In this document: in pieces, positions 41,688 to 50,826 of the stretch
How the letters are laid out: each line of letters begins with the position of its first letter
Position numbering within the stretch: the first letter of the stretch is position 1
From: Stenotrophomonas maltophilia
GTDB taxonomy: Bacteria > Pseudomonadota > Gammaproteobacteria > Xanthomonadales > Xanthomonadaceae
Direction: 5' to 3'
DNA length: 64,000 nt
Assembly: GCF_002799245.1 (NCBI RefSeq)
Contig: NZ_NEQV01000004.1
Span: 310,001-374,000, forward strand
The notes under the pieces: model-generated
The model's database searches: none
What the model was told of the DNA's origin: nothing
What the model saw: the letters and a program-made list of their open reading frames with translations, nothing else
Made by a program: the position numbers and the translations under genes

Positions 41688-42638
41688 TCAGGGTGTGACG
41701 TACTGCTGGGCCGTGCGGTCGAAGGTGTAGTGCACGGCATCTCCGGCACCCAGCGCTCGGGTCCTGCCCGGGGCGTCGATGGTGGTGCCCTTGAAGCTGA
41801 CGGTCAGCCGCGGCAGGCCGTTGCCATCGGCCACGAACGCCAGTTCGCCATCGCTGTCGGTGCAGGGCATCACGTTGCCTTCGTCGCAGGCGGCGCTGTT
41901 GTCTTCACCCGTGCGCACCGAGCCGACGTAGCGCCAGGTCTTGCCGTCCACGTCGTCTTCGCTGCGCTTGGGATTGAACAGCAGCAGCGCATAGCCGGTG
42001 CTGCTGATGCCACGGTCGAAGCTGCTGGTGGGTACGGCCAGCAGCAGGCGGCCGTCGGCGGTGCGATGTTCAATCGGCTTGCGACGGGTATCGACGTCGT
42101 CGGCCTTGTCGTAGGCGCCGATGGCGCCGATGGTCCATTCCTGGCCGCGGAACTTCCACGGCTTCTTCGCGTCACTGCCGGCCAGTACGAACGTGGCCTC
42201 GGCGAGGTTGGCGCGGTCATCCGGGCCGGCCGGCTGCTGTTCGCCCGGCTTGCCGTAGTGCTCGCGGGTATCCCACGAGAAACCCGTGTAGTACGTGATT
42301 CCATCGAGGGTGAAGGTGTGGCCGAACCAGAAGGTCGCCACGCTGCCGTTCTGGACCTCGTAGGAGACCGCGCCATCACCGTCCACCTGGTAGGTGAAAT
42401 ACATCACGGTCGGCGCGTCGGGCGGGGTAACGGCGGTGTCGGGAGAGGTGTTCTGCATCGGGGCAACATCCTGTCGGAGCGCATCGGCAGCCTGCGCAGG
42501 GGCGCCAGGCTGGGAGGACGAGGGGGCCGGGTCGGCGGCGCTGCAGGCTGCAGCGGAAAGAGAGACGAGCAGGCACGCCGCGAATGCGCGCAGGGGCCGC
42601 AACGGCAGGGTCCAACGTAGCTCGGGGGGGTGGTGCAT
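41688..42638 (-). CDS. Lipoprotein, probable immunity protein for the adjacent effector
   Basis: A 316-residue lipoprotein (lipobox SAAAC) with an acidic, Pro/Ala-rich spacer and a C-terminal beta-rich domain (VMYFTYQVDGDGAVSYEVQN; HTFTLDGITYYTGFSWD). It lies directly upstream of the effector gene on the same strand, 112 bases apart, as is usual for X-Tfe/X-Tfi pairs whose immunity proteins are periplasmic lipoproteins. The ATG at 42638 has GGAGAGG 6 bases ahead. The immunity role is inferred from position and cell location; the sequence resembles no inhibitor I know. Confidence 0.65.
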   Translation of the reverse strand: MHHPPELRWTLPLRPLRAFAACLLVSLSAAACSAADPAPSSSQPGAPAQAADALRQDVAPMQNTSPDTAVTPPDAPTVMYFTYQVDGDGAVSYEVQNGSVATFWFGHTFTLDGITYYTGFSWDTREHYGKPGEQQPAGPDDRANLAEATFVLAGSDAKKPWKFRGQEWTIGAIGAYDKADDVDTRRKPIEHRTADGRLLLAVPTSSFDRGISSTGYALLLFNPKRSEDDVDGKTWRYVGSVRTGEDNSAACDEGNVMPCTDSDGELAFVADGNGLPRLTVSFKGTTIDAPGRTRALGAGDAVHYTFDRTAQQYVTP

Positions 42639-42836
42639 GCGCCTCTCCATGGTCAGCGTTGCCGGGCCAGACGGCCGGCAGGAAGCCGCACCCCATCCAC
42701 TGCGGACAGGAGCGAGGACATGAGCCGGTCGATTCCTTCGACCTCGCATTGAGAACCCATGCCCGACCATCTTTGCACAGAACCGCGGCCGGTCAAAGAG
42801 GCCGGGCAGCGGTTCTGGCGTTATGTGAACTGCTTC

Positions 42837-43475
42837 TCAGATATTGCCATCACGCAGATAGTCGAAGAGCTCGGCGTCGCCCTTCAGGCCCAGCTTGATC
42901 ATCGCGTCGCCTTTCTGCCGGCTGATGGTGCTGACGCTCTTGTGCAGCTGCAGCGAGATCTCCTTCACCGTCATGCCGGTGCCCAGCAGCCGCAGCACCT
43001 CCACCTCGCGCGGCGACAGGGGCTTGCCGTCGCCCTCGCGCATGCGCCAGCTGCCGGCGGCGTCGACCCGCTCGCGCAGGCTGCGGCTGATGTAGGGCTG
43101 GCCGCGGTAGACCGACTGGATGGCCTGTGGCAGTTCGTCCATCGACGAGCTCTTGTCGACCAGGCCGAGCACGCCGCTGTCGAGCACCATGCGCAGGATC
43201 GCCAGGTTGTTGGAGACGCTGAGCATCAGCACCGGCAGGTCCGGGTGGCGGCGCCGGATCATGCCGATCATGGCGAAGCCATCGGCCTGCGGGCTGCCGG
43301 GCATGGAGTAGTCGGTCACCAGCAGGTCGCAGGGCTGGCTGCCGAGCAGGGCCATCAGCGCCTGCGCACTGTCGGCTTCGCCGACCACGCGTCCCACCCC
43401 GCTCGATTCGATGACGGCGCGGGTGCCGATACGGACCACCGGGTGGTCGTCTGCGATGATGATGCGCAAGCTCAT
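42837..43475 (-). CDS. LuxR/NarL-family response regulator (BvgA-like)
   Basis: A 212-residue regulator: receiver domain with acidic pair IIADDHP, phospho-acceptor Asp55 (VTDYSMPG) and VDKSS; then a LuxR-type helix-turn-helix (LSPREVEVLRLLGTGMTVKE, SLQLHKSVSTISRQKGDAM). It diverges from a hybrid BvgS-like kinase with 75 bases between, so the two should be partners and share a promoter region. Length and layout match BvgA/EvgA. Targets are unknown. Confidence 0.92.
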   Translation of the reverse strand: MSLRIIIADDHPVVRIGTRAVIESSGVGRVVGEADSAQALMALLGSQPCDLLVTDYSMPGSPQADGFAMIGMIRRRHPDLPVLMLSVSNNLAILRMVLDSGVLGLVDKSSSMDELPQAIQSVYRGQPYISRSLRERVDAAGSWRMREGDGKPLSPREVEVLRLLGTGMTVKEISLQLHKSVSTISRQKGDAMIKLGLKGDAELFDYLRDGNI

Positions 43476-43550
43476 GCTCTAGTATGACCACCGGGCAGGC
43501 CGGACCGCGACCATCGCGGACCTTGGCAGGATTCTAGGAGATAGACGCCG

Positions 43551-46500
43551 ATGCGTAGCTGGGCTGTTCGCGGGCTGGTCCTGCTGCTGGCTGCACTGGT
43601 GCTGCCGGCGGCCCTGGCGCAGGCAGCACCAGGGCCGCTGCCGCTCAGTCCCCTGCAACGCGAGTACCTTGCTGCCCATCCGAGCATCGTCGTGGGCCAG
43701 TATGACAGCGGTTGGCCACCGTTTGAGTCCCTGCGCGATGGCCGGCAGGTCGGGCTGGGGCCGGATTACCTGTCCATGCTGGCACGGCAGTTGGGCCTGA
43801 AGGTCGAGACCCGCCGCTACCCCGATTGGACATCCGTGCTGGACGCGGCATGCCGTGGCGAGATCGACGTGGTGATGAACGTCGGGCTGAGCGCCGACCG
43901 CACCCGTTGCATGGTCTATACCGCCGCCTATGGCGAGTCGCCGCTGGCGCTGGTGGGGCGACCGCAGGACCTGCGTGCCTCCGAGAACCCCGATCTGGAC
44001 GGCCTGCGGGTGGTGATCGAGCAGGATTTCCTCACCGGTCCGCAGGTGCGGGCGCGTTTTCCCCGCGCCCGGCAGCTTGTCGCAGGCAGCTCGCTTGCGG
44101 CACTGCAGATGGTCAGAGACGACAAGGCTGACGTCTACATCGGCAATGCCTATGTTGCCACCGAGCTGATTACCCGCGAGCGGCTGCAGGGCGTGGCGCT
44201 GCTGCGGCCCAGCGATCTGCCTCCCGAGCGCCTGTACCTGGGAGTTCCGAACAGCAAGCAGCCGCTGGCCGAAGCGCTGGACCTGGCCCTGGCCGCGACC
44301 AGCCAGGCCGAGCGTGATGCGTTGGCACAACGCTGGCTGTCTCCGCCACAGTGGTCGGCATCGGCTCAGCTGGCGTTGAGCCAGGCCGAACAGCGGGTGC
44401 TGGAGCAGCCGCTGAAGATCGGTTTCGCGCCGAATGCGGCGCCCTTGTCCTTCGCCGACGAGGACGGCAAGCCCAGTGGCCTGGCCAGCGAGTACCTGCG
44501 GCGCCTGCTGCAGGCCGGCGCCAACCTGAAGGTGGAAAACAGCCACGACTGGTACGACGTACGCGAGAAGGCGCGCCGTGGCGAACTGCAGGCGGTGATG
44601 GGCATTCCCGTCGATTCGCGCTACCTGGGCCCGGACTGGGTATTCAGCCAGCCGTTCATCACCGTGCCCAACGTGATCGTCAGCCGCGGTGACGCACCGG
44701 CGCTGCTGGGCCTGTCGGACCTGCAGGGCAAGCGCGTGCTGCTGTCCGATCCGGAGCGTGTACGCGGCTACGTGCTGCAGCAGGCACCGCAGGCCAGGAT
44801 CATTGCCGCGCGCAGCGCCGAGCAGGCCCTGCAGCGCGTGATCGATGGCGATGCCGACGTCTACGTGGGCAACCTGGCCCTGGTCGACCACCTGTTGCGC
44901 ACACGCTTCCCCGGTCGCCTGCAGGTGGCCGCGCCGGCAGGGTTCAACGACCAGCTGGCCCTGGCCGTGGAGCGTCGCCATGCGGCCCTGGCCACCACCT
45001 TCGACCGCCTGCTGCTGCAGATGACCCCGCGCAAGCGCGAGGCGCTGCGTGGCGACTGGCTGGCGGTCGAGTACCGCAACGGCGTCGACTGGAACAGCGT
45101 GCTGCGCTGGGGCGTGCCGTTGCTGCTGGTGCTGCTGACCGCGCTGCTGGTGCATGGCATCGGCTACTGGCGCCTGCGTCGCGAGGTCGACGGACGGCGG
45201 CAACTGGAGCAGCGCCTGGCCGAAGTGACCGACAACCTGCCTGCGGTGGTCTACCAGGCCCGGCGCGAGGCCGATGGCACGCTCGGATTCCCGTTCATCG
45301 CCGGTGACCTGCAGGCGCTGTTCGGCATCACCCGGCAGCAGGCCGAGCAGGATGCCAGGACGTTGCTGGAACGGATCGAAGAGGAGGATCGCGCCCGCAT
45401 CCTGCAGGCCGTCGAACAGGCCGCGCACCAGTTCGCGCCGCTGATCCTCGAGTTCCGCCTGCGTAGCGACGGCACGGGCGCACGCTGGGTGCGCAGCCAG
45501 GCGCAACCTTACGCGGCAGAGGCCGGTGTGGTGACCTGGAGCGGCTACTGGGTGGATGCCAGCGAGGCCCGCGCCCAGGCTGACGACCTCACCGCAGCCA
45601 AAGCGGAGGCCGAACAGGCCGCCGAGACGAAGTCCCGCTTCCTGGCCACCATGAGCCATGAGATCCGCACCCCGATGAGTGGCGTGCTGGGCATGCTGGA
45701 AGTGCTGGCGCATTCGCCGCTGGATGGCGAGCAGCAGCGCATCCTGGGGGTGATCGAGGATTCGGCGCAGATGCTGCGGCAGATCCTCGACGACATCCTC
45801 GACTACTCGCGGCTGGAGGCCGGCGCGATGCGCCTGGAGCCGGTGCCGCAGCCGCTGCGGCCGTTGCTGGAAAGCGTGTGCCGCCTGCTTTCCGCGCAGG
45901 CCAGTGCGCGTGGCCTGGCGCTGCAGGTACAGATCGACCCGCAGCTGGCGCCGGCACACGAAGTGGACGGCGTGCGCCTGCGCCAGATCGTGTTCAACCT
46001 GCTCAGCAATGCCATCAAGTTCACCGCACAGGGCGAGGTGCGCCTGCAGCTGGAGGTATTGGGCCCGACCGCCGAAGATGGCAGCCAGCCGCTGTGCCTG
46101 AGCGTCACCGACACCGGCATCGGCATTGCGCCGGAACAGCTGCAGCATCTGTTCGCGCCCTTCACCCAGGCCGGCGCCTACATCCAGCGCGACCACGGTG
46201 GCACCGGCCTGGGCCTGAGCATCTGCCAGCGCCTGGTGCAGATGATGGACGGCACGCTGGAGCTGCACAGCACGCTCGGCGAAGGCACCCGCGCCGAGGT
46301 GCGGCTGGCACTGGTGGAAGCGGGCAGTGGTGACGTGGAGGCATTGGCGGCCGAACAGGAACAGGTTGCGCTGCTGCCAGCGGCCCTGCGCCAGGCGCGC
46401 GTGCTGGTGATCGAGGACCACCCGACCAACCAGGCGATGATGGCCTGGCGGCTGCAGCAGCTGGGCGTGCCACATGTACTGGTCAGTGACGGCCAGCAGG

Positions 46501-47150
46501 GACTGGACCGGCTGTCATCGGAGCATTTCGACCTGGTCATCACCGATTGCCGGATGCCGGTGCTGGATGGCTTTGCCTTCACCCGCCTGCTGCGCGAGCG
46601 CGAGGGGCGCAGCGGGCAACCGCGCCTGACCGTGCTGGCGCTGACTGCCAGCGTGCTGGATGACGATGCGCGCCGCTGCCGTGAAGCGGGGATGGACGAG
46701 GTGCTGGCCAAACCGCTGACCCTGGCGACGTTGCGCGCGGCGCTGCTGCGCTGGTTGCCGCAGGCACAGGGGCAGTTGTTCGACGCACCATCGGCGGAAG
46801 TGGCAGCCGACGACGCTGATGCGGTGCCCGATCTGGCAACCCTGCAACAGCGCTTCGGCTCGCGTGCCGTGGCCGAGCAGCTCCGCGACAGCCTGCTGCG
46901 GGCCAGCGAGGACGACCTGGCGGCCGTACAGCGCGCGCTGCAGGCCGGTGACCGTGAGACTGCAGCACTTCACCTGCATCGCCAGGCGGGCGGACTGGGT
47001 GCGGTGGGCGCCAAGGCATTGGCCGCGCAGGCCAACACGCTGGTCGAGCGCCTGCAGGACGCAACCGGAGCCGATACGGCACCGTTGTTCGTCGAGGTGG
47101 CGGAGTTCGTGGCGCAGCTGCAGCACCAGCTGCAGCGCCTGGCTCACTGA
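43551..47150 (+). CDS. BvgS/EvgS-like hybrid sensor kinase
   Basis: A 1199-residue phosphorelay kinase. Order: signal peptide (about 1-26); two periplasmic solute-binding (SBP_bac_3) Venus-flytrap domains (about 38-265 and 285-500); a membrane segment (about 518-540, WGVPLLLVLLTALLVHGIGY); a PAS domain (about 565-690); HisKA with His703 in SHEIRTPMSG; HATPase_c (DTGIGIAPEQL; HGGTGLGLSICQRLV); a receiver with Asp999 (ITDCRMPVLDGF); and an Hpt domain, probable His1143. In the Hpt motif the usual Lys is Ala (HRQAGG). Only one receiver is seen. The ligand is unknown. The start follows AGGAGATAGACGCCG. Confidence 0.93.
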   Translation: MRSWAVRGLVLLLAALVLPAALAQAAPGPLPLSPLQREYLAAHPSIVVGQYDSGWPPFESLRDGRQVGLGPDYLSMLARQLGLKVETRRYPDWTSVLDAACRGEIDVVMNVGLSADRTRCMVYTAAYGESPLALVGRPQDLRASENPDLDGLRVVIEQDFLTGPQVRARFPRARQLVAGSSLAALQMVRDDKADVYIGNAYVATELITRERLQGVALLRPSDLPPERLYLGVPNSKQPLAEALDLALAATSQAERDALAQRWLSPPQWSASAQLALSQAEQRVLEQPLKIGFAPNAAPLSFADEDGKPSGLASEYLRRLLQAGANLKVENSHDWYDVREKARRGELQAVMGIPVDSRYLGPDWVFSQPFITVPNVIVSRGDAPALLGLSDLQGKRVLLSDPERVRGYVLQQAPQARIIAARSAEQALQRVIDGDADVYVGNLALVDHLLRTRFPGRLQVAAPAGFNDQLALAVERRHAALATTFDRLLLQMTPRKREALRGDWLAVEYRNGVDWNSVLRWGVPLLLVLLTALLVHGIGYWRLRREVDGRRQLEQRLAEVTDNLPAVVYQARREADGTLGFPFIAGDLQALFGITRQQAEQDARTLLERIEEEDRARILQAVEQAAHQFAPLILEFRLRSDGTGARWVRSQAQPYAAEAGVVTWSGYWVDASEARAQADDLTAAKAEAEQAAETKSRFLATMSHEIRTPMSGVLGMLEVLAHSPLDGEQQRILGVIEDSAQMLRQILDDILDYSRLEAGAMRLEPVPQPLRPLLESVCRLLSAQASARGLALQVQIDPQLAPAHEVDGVRLRQIVFNLLSNAIKFTAQGEVRLQLEVLGPTAEDGSQPLCLSVTDTGIGIAPEQLQHLFAPFTQAGAYIQRDHGGTGLGLSICQRLVQMMDGTLELHSTLGEGTRAEVRLALVEAGSGDVEALAAEQEQVALLPAALRQARVLVIEDHPTNQAMMAWRLQQLGVPHVLVSDGQQGLDRLSSEHFDLVITDCRMPVLDGFAFTRLLREREGRSGQPRLTVLALTASVLDDDARRCREAGMDEVLAKPLTLATLRAALLRWLPQAQGQLFDAPSAEVAADDADAVPDLATLQQRFGSRAVAEQLRDSLLRASEDDLAAVQRALQAGDRETAALHLHRQAGGLGAVGAKALAAQANTLVERLQDATGADTAPLFVEVAEFVAQLQHQLQRLAH

Positions 47151-47545
47151 GGCGACTGCTGCTGCAGGTAGGCGATCACCAGCGCGCGGCGTTCCGCGCT
47201 GGGGAAGGCGTTGTACATGCGCGTGCCCGGCACCAGGTGGGTGGGTGACTGCAGGAAGGCATCCAGCGTCTGCGCGGTCCAGGTGATGTCGGCGCGGCGC
47301 ATGCCGTCGGAATAGCCGTAGTCAGGCAGGCTGCCGGCGCGGCGGCCGATCACGCCGTGCAGGTTTGGACCGAAGCGGTGGATGCCACCGGGCTGCACGG
47401 TGTGGCAGCCGGCGCACAGTTCGAACGCGCGCTGCATGGCCTGCTGGTGTGCCTGTTCCGGCGTGACCGGTGCTGCCGGCGGGCGCTGGCAGGCGGTGGC
47501 AAGCAGGGCCACGGCAACGGCGAAGAGCAGACGGGAGGCACGCAT
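47144..47545 (-). CDS. Small class I cytochrome c lipoprotein
   Basis: A 133-residue protein with signal peptide and lipobox (LLATAC), one haem site CAGCH near residue 48 and a probable axial Met (GTRMYNAFPS near residue 110). It matches the small cytochrome c2/c556-like folds that shuttle electrons in the periplasm. The stop overlaps the end of the sensor kinase gene by 7 bases in a convergent way. The ATG at 47545 has no clear ribosome site; the longer frame upstream lies in the neighbour and is not real. Confidence 0.85.
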   Translation of the reverse strand: MRASRLLFAVAVALLATACQRPPAAPVTPEQAHQQAMQRAFELCAGCHTVQPGGIHRFGPNLHGVIGRRAGSLPDYGYSDGMRRADITWTAQTLDAFLQSPTHLVPGTRMYNAFPSAERRALVIAYLQQQSPQ

Positions 47546-47610
47546 GGGCGGGCAGGATAGCGGTGCGCGCGAACCGATGGGCTGCGACACGCGGTCGCAG
47601 CCCGTGGCCA

Positions 47611-49287
47611 TCACATGCCGGAGTAGTTCGGGCCGCCGCCGCCCTGCGGGGTCACCCAGACGATGTTCTGGGTCGGGTCCTTGATGTCGCAGGTCTTGCA
47701 GTGCACGCAGTTCTGCGCGTTGATCTGCAGCCGCGCATTGTCGGCTTCGCCGACGAACTCGTACACGCCGGCCGGGCAGTAGCGTGCTTCCGGGCCGGCA
47801 TACTCGGCCAGGTTCACCTTCACCGGGATGCTCGGGTCCTTCAGCGTCAGGTGGCTGGGCTGGTTCTCGTCGTGGTTGGTGCTGCTCAGGAACACCGAGC
47901 TGAGACGGTCGAAGGTCAGCACGCCATCCGGCTTCGGGTAGGCGATGCGGGTGTGCTTGGACGCCGGTTCCAGGCAGACGTGGTCGGGCTGGGTCCGGTG
48001 CAGTGTCCACGGTGGGTTGCGCACGCCCAGCTTCGGCAGCAGCCACTGCTCCACGCCGGTCATCAGCGTGGCCACGGTCTGGCCCTTCTTGAACCACTGC
48101 TTGAAGTTCTTGGCCTGCTGCAGTTCGGTGAACAGCCAGCTGGCTTCGAAGGCCTTCGGGTAGGCGCTCAGCTCATCGTGCTGGCGGTCGGCGGCCAGTG
48201 CATCGAACGCGGCGTCGGCGCACAGCATGCCGGTCTTGATCGCAGCGTGGCTGCCCTTGATGCGGCTGGCGTTGAGATAGCCGGCCTCACAGCCCACCAG
48301 TGCGCCACCCGGGAACACGGTCTTCGGCAGCGACAGCAGGCCGCCGGCGGTGATCGCGCGCGCGCCGTAGCCGATGCGGGTACCACCTTCCAGGTGCTTG
48401 CGGATGTCCGGATGGGTCTTGAAGCGCTGGAACTCCTCGAACGGGCTCAGCCACGGGTTCTTGTAGTCCAGGCCCACGACGTAGCCGATGGCGACCTTGC
48501 CGCCGTCGGCGTGGTACAGGAACGCACCGCCGTAGGTGTCGCTGTCCAGCGGCCAGCCGGCGGCGTGCACTACCAGGCCCGGCTCATGCCTGGCCGGGTC
48601 GATCTGCCACAGCTCCTTGATGCCGATGCCGTAGGCCTGCGGATCCTTGCCTGCGTCGAGCTTGTAGCGGGCGATCAGCTGGCGGCCGAGGTGGCCACGC
48701 GCGCCTTCGGCGAAGATCGTGTACCTGGCCTGCAGCGCCATGCCGCGCTCGAATGCCGGGCCGATGCTGCCGTCCTTCTCGATGCCCATGTCGCCGGTGG
48801 CCACGCCGATCACTTCGCCGTTGTCGCCGTACAGCACCTCGGCGGCGGCGAAGCCCGGGAAGATCGCCACCTCCAGCGCCTCGGCCTGCTGCGCCAGCCA
48901 ACGGGTCACTTCACCCAGGCTGATGATGTAGTTGCCTTCGTTGTGGAAGCACTCCGGCAGCAGCGCGTTGGGCGTGCTGCGTGCGCCGGTTTCGCTGAGG
49001 AACAGGAATTCGTCGCGGGTGACCTTCTGCTTCAGCGGTGCGCCACGCTCGGCCCAGTCCGGGAACAGTTCGGTCAGCGCGCGCGGGTCCATCACTGCGC
49101 CGGACAGCACATGTGCACCCGGCTCGGAGCCCTTCTCCAGCACGCATACCGACAGTTCGCGGCCGGCTTCGATCGCGCGCTGGCGCAGGCGGATCGCGGT
49201 GGCCAGGCCGGCGGGGCCGGCGCCGACGATCACCACGTCGAACTCCATTACTTCACGCGGGGGCAGGGCGTTGGCTTCAGCGCTCAT
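47611..49287 (-). CDS. Electron-transfer flavoprotein-ubiquinone oxidoreductase
   Basis: A 558-residue ETF-QO. The FAD motif VVIVGAGPAGLATAIRLRQR begins near residue 17; a middle ubiquinone-binding domain follows (HVLSGAVMDPRALTELFPDW; GGTRIGYGARAI); the C-terminal 4Fe-4S block has NCVHCKTCDIKDPTQNI with CP-G-VYEFV upstream. It passes electrons from ETF, reduced by acyl-CoA dehydrogenases, to the quinone pool at the inner membrane. It diverges from the gcdH gene, whose electrons it should accept. The start is uncertain between 49287 and 49296; both lack a good ribosome site. Confidence 0.95.
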   Translation of the reverse strand: MSAEANALPPREVMEFDVVIVGAGPAGLATAIRLRQRAIEAGRELSVCVLEKGSEPGAHVLSGAVMDPRALTELFPDWAERGAPLKQKVTRDEFLFLSETGARSTPNALLPECFHNEGNYIISLGEVTRWLAQQAEALEVAIFPGFAAAEVLYGDNGEVIGVATGDMGIEKDGSIGPAFERGMALQARYTIFAEGARGHLGRQLIARYKLDAGKDPQAYGIGIKELWQIDPARHEPGLVVHAAGWPLDSDTYGGAFLYHADGGKVAIGYVVGLDYKNPWLSPFEEFQRFKTHPDIRKHLEGGTRIGYGARAITAGGLLSLPKTVFPGGALVGCEAGYLNASRIKGSHAAIKTGMLCADAAFDALAADRQHDELSAYPKAFEASWLFTELQQAKNFKQWFKKGQTVATLMTGVEQWLLPKLGVRNPPWTLHRTQPDHVCLEPASKHTRIAYPKPDGVLTFDRLSSVFLSSTNHDENQPSHLTLKDPSIPVKVNLAEYAGPEARYCPAGVYEFVGEADNARLQINAQNCVHCKTCDIKDPTQNIVWVTPQGGGGPNYSGM

Positions 49288-49473
49288 CGATTGCATGACT
49301 CGTGGGTAGGGCCGGCATCGGGGCCACCGGCGGTGCCTGGGAATCGCGCGTGCGGCCACGAGCGAAACGGTTGTTTGAATGTGTCAGGGTACCGGTCCAC
49401 GCGTGATCGAGCTAGATCGGCGATGTTCACACCCGGATTGCTGCAGTGCAGCGTAGTGCCGCAGCTCTGGTGG

Positions 49474-49493
49474 GTGCCGACCTTGGTCGGCAC
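49474..49493. repeat. REP palindrome between the ETF-QO and gcdH genes
   Basis: GTGCCGACC-TT-GGTCGGCAC, a perfect 9-bp stem, lies in the 257-base divergent region. The same core (GCCGACC/GGTCGGC) is in the 207-bp repeat units and at 50778, 57800 and 62585. Confidence 0.7.
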
Positions 49494-49544
49494 GCTCTGC
49501 CCGGATGACCGACAATGGCCGGGTCCTGACTGCGTGTGAGTGCC

Positions 49545-50708
49545 ATGGCTTTGCATCCGTACGATCTGTTCGATGTCCGTTCCCTGCTCAACGAGGAAGA
49601 GCGCGCGGTGCAGGAAAGCGTGGCCCGCTTCACCAACGAACGCGTGCTGCCGATCATCGGGGACGCCTTCGACCAGGCGCGGTTTCCGGCGGAACTGGTG
49701 CCCGAGATCGCTTCGCTGGGCCTGCTCGGCGCGACCCTGCCGGCCCAGTACGGCGGTGGTGACCTCGGAGCGGTCAGTTACGGGCTGATCTGCCAGGAGT
49801 TGGAACGCGGCGACTCCGGCCTGCGCAGCTTCGTGTCGGTGCAGAGCTCGCTGTGCATGTACCCGATCTTCGCCTATGGCAGCGAGGAACAGCGCCAGCA
49901 GTGGTTGCCGGCGATGGCACGCGGCGAGCTGATCGGCTGCTTCGGCTTGACCGAGGCGCATGGTGGTTCCGATCCGGCCAGCATGAAGACCCGCGCGGTG
50001 CGCGATGGCGGCGACTGGCGCATCAGTGGCAGCAAGATGTGGATCACCAGCGGCCCGGTGGCCGATCTGGCCATCGTCTGGGCGCAGACCGAGGACGGCA
50101 TCCAGGGCTTCGTGCTGGAAAAGGGCATGGCCGGCTTCACCACGCAGGAAATCAAGCACAAGATGAGCCTGCGCGCGTCGCTGACCGGTGCGTTGTTCTT
50201 TGACGACGTGCGTGTGCCCGACAGCCATCGCCTGCCCAACGTGAAGGGCCTGAAGGGCCCGCTGGGCTGCCTGACCCAGGCCCGTTATGGCATCAGCTGG
50301 GGGCCGATCGGTGCGGCGATTGCCTGCCTGGATGAAGCACTGGGCTATGCCAAGGAGCGTGTGCTGTTCGGTCGCCCGCTGGCGGCCACCCAGAGCGCGC
50401 AGATCAAGCTGGCCGAAATGGCCCGCCGGATCACGACCGCGCAGCTGCTGGCGCTGCAGCTGGGCCGCTTGAAGGAAGCTGGCCAGTTGCAGCCGCAGCA
50501 GGTGAGCCTGGCCAAGTGGAACAACTGCCGCATGGCCATCGACATCGCGCGCGAATGCCGCGATCTGCTGGGCGGCGCCGGCATCACCACCGAACACGTG
50601 GCGATCCGGCATGCGCTGAACCTGGAATCGGTAATCACCTATGAAGGCACCGAGACCGTGCACCAGCTGGTGATCGGCCGCGAACTGACCGGCATCAACG
50701 CGTTCTGA
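49545..50708 (+). CDS. gcdH: Glutaryl-CoA dehydrogenase
   Basis: A 387-residue acyl-CoA dehydrogenase with GLTEAHGGSDPASMKT (FAD/substrate loop, about residue 138), KMWITSGPVADLAIVWAQ and the C-terminal YEGTETVHQLVIGRELTGI, which carries the catalytic Glu and is the glutaryl-CoA type. It converts glutaryl-CoA to crotonyl-CoA and CO2 in lysine and tryptophan breakdown and hands electrons to ETF. I prefer the ATG at 49545; a GTG three codons earlier is possible. No ribosome site is clear. Confidence 0.92.
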   Translation: MALHPYDLFDVRSLLNEEERAVQESVARFTNERVLPIIGDAFDQARFPAELVPEIASLGLLGATLPAQYGGGDLGAVSYGLICQELERGDSGLRSFVSVQSSLCMYPIFAYGSEEQRQQWLPAMARGELIGCFGLTEAHGGSDPASMKTRAVRDGGDWRISGSKMWITSGPVADLAIVWAQTEDGIQGFVLEKGMAGFTTQEIKHKMSLRASLTGALFFDDVRVPDSHRLPNVKGLKGPLGCLTQARYGISWGPIGAAIACLDEALGYAKERVLFGRPLAATQSAQIKLAEMARRITTAQLLALQLGRLKEAGQLQPQQVSLAKWNNCRMAIDIARECRDLLGGAGITTEHVAIRHALNLESVITYEGTETVHQLVIGRELTGINAF

Positions 50709-50713
50709 CAGCC

Positions 50714-50793
50714 ATCCACGCACGGCGTGGATCCACCGGGATGGCGGTAGTCGCCAACCTTGGTTGGCGCTCCCGGCGCCGACCAAGGTCGGC
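50714..50793. repeat. Triple REP palindromes between gcdH and trmL
   Basis: Three stem-loops in a row: ATCCACG/CGTGGAT (50714-50732), GCCAACC/GGTTGGC (50753-50768) and GCCGACC/GGTCGGC (50778-50793). The same three cores appear together in each 207-bp unit at 33847-34689. They probably also end transcription between the convergent genes. Confidence 0.75.
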
Positions 50794-50826
50794 ATCTACC
50801 AGACGATCGTCCGCGATGGCGCGTAT

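Noticed and set aside
43479..46475. A 998-codon frame antisense to the BvgS-like kinase
   Set aside because: High-GC shadow. The product is His/Gln/Arg-rich without domains, while the plus strand has all kinase motifs.
47470..49539. A 689-codon plus-strand frame over the ETF-QO gene
   Set aside because: Shadow of a clearly conserved minus-strand gene with FAD and 4Fe-4S motifs.
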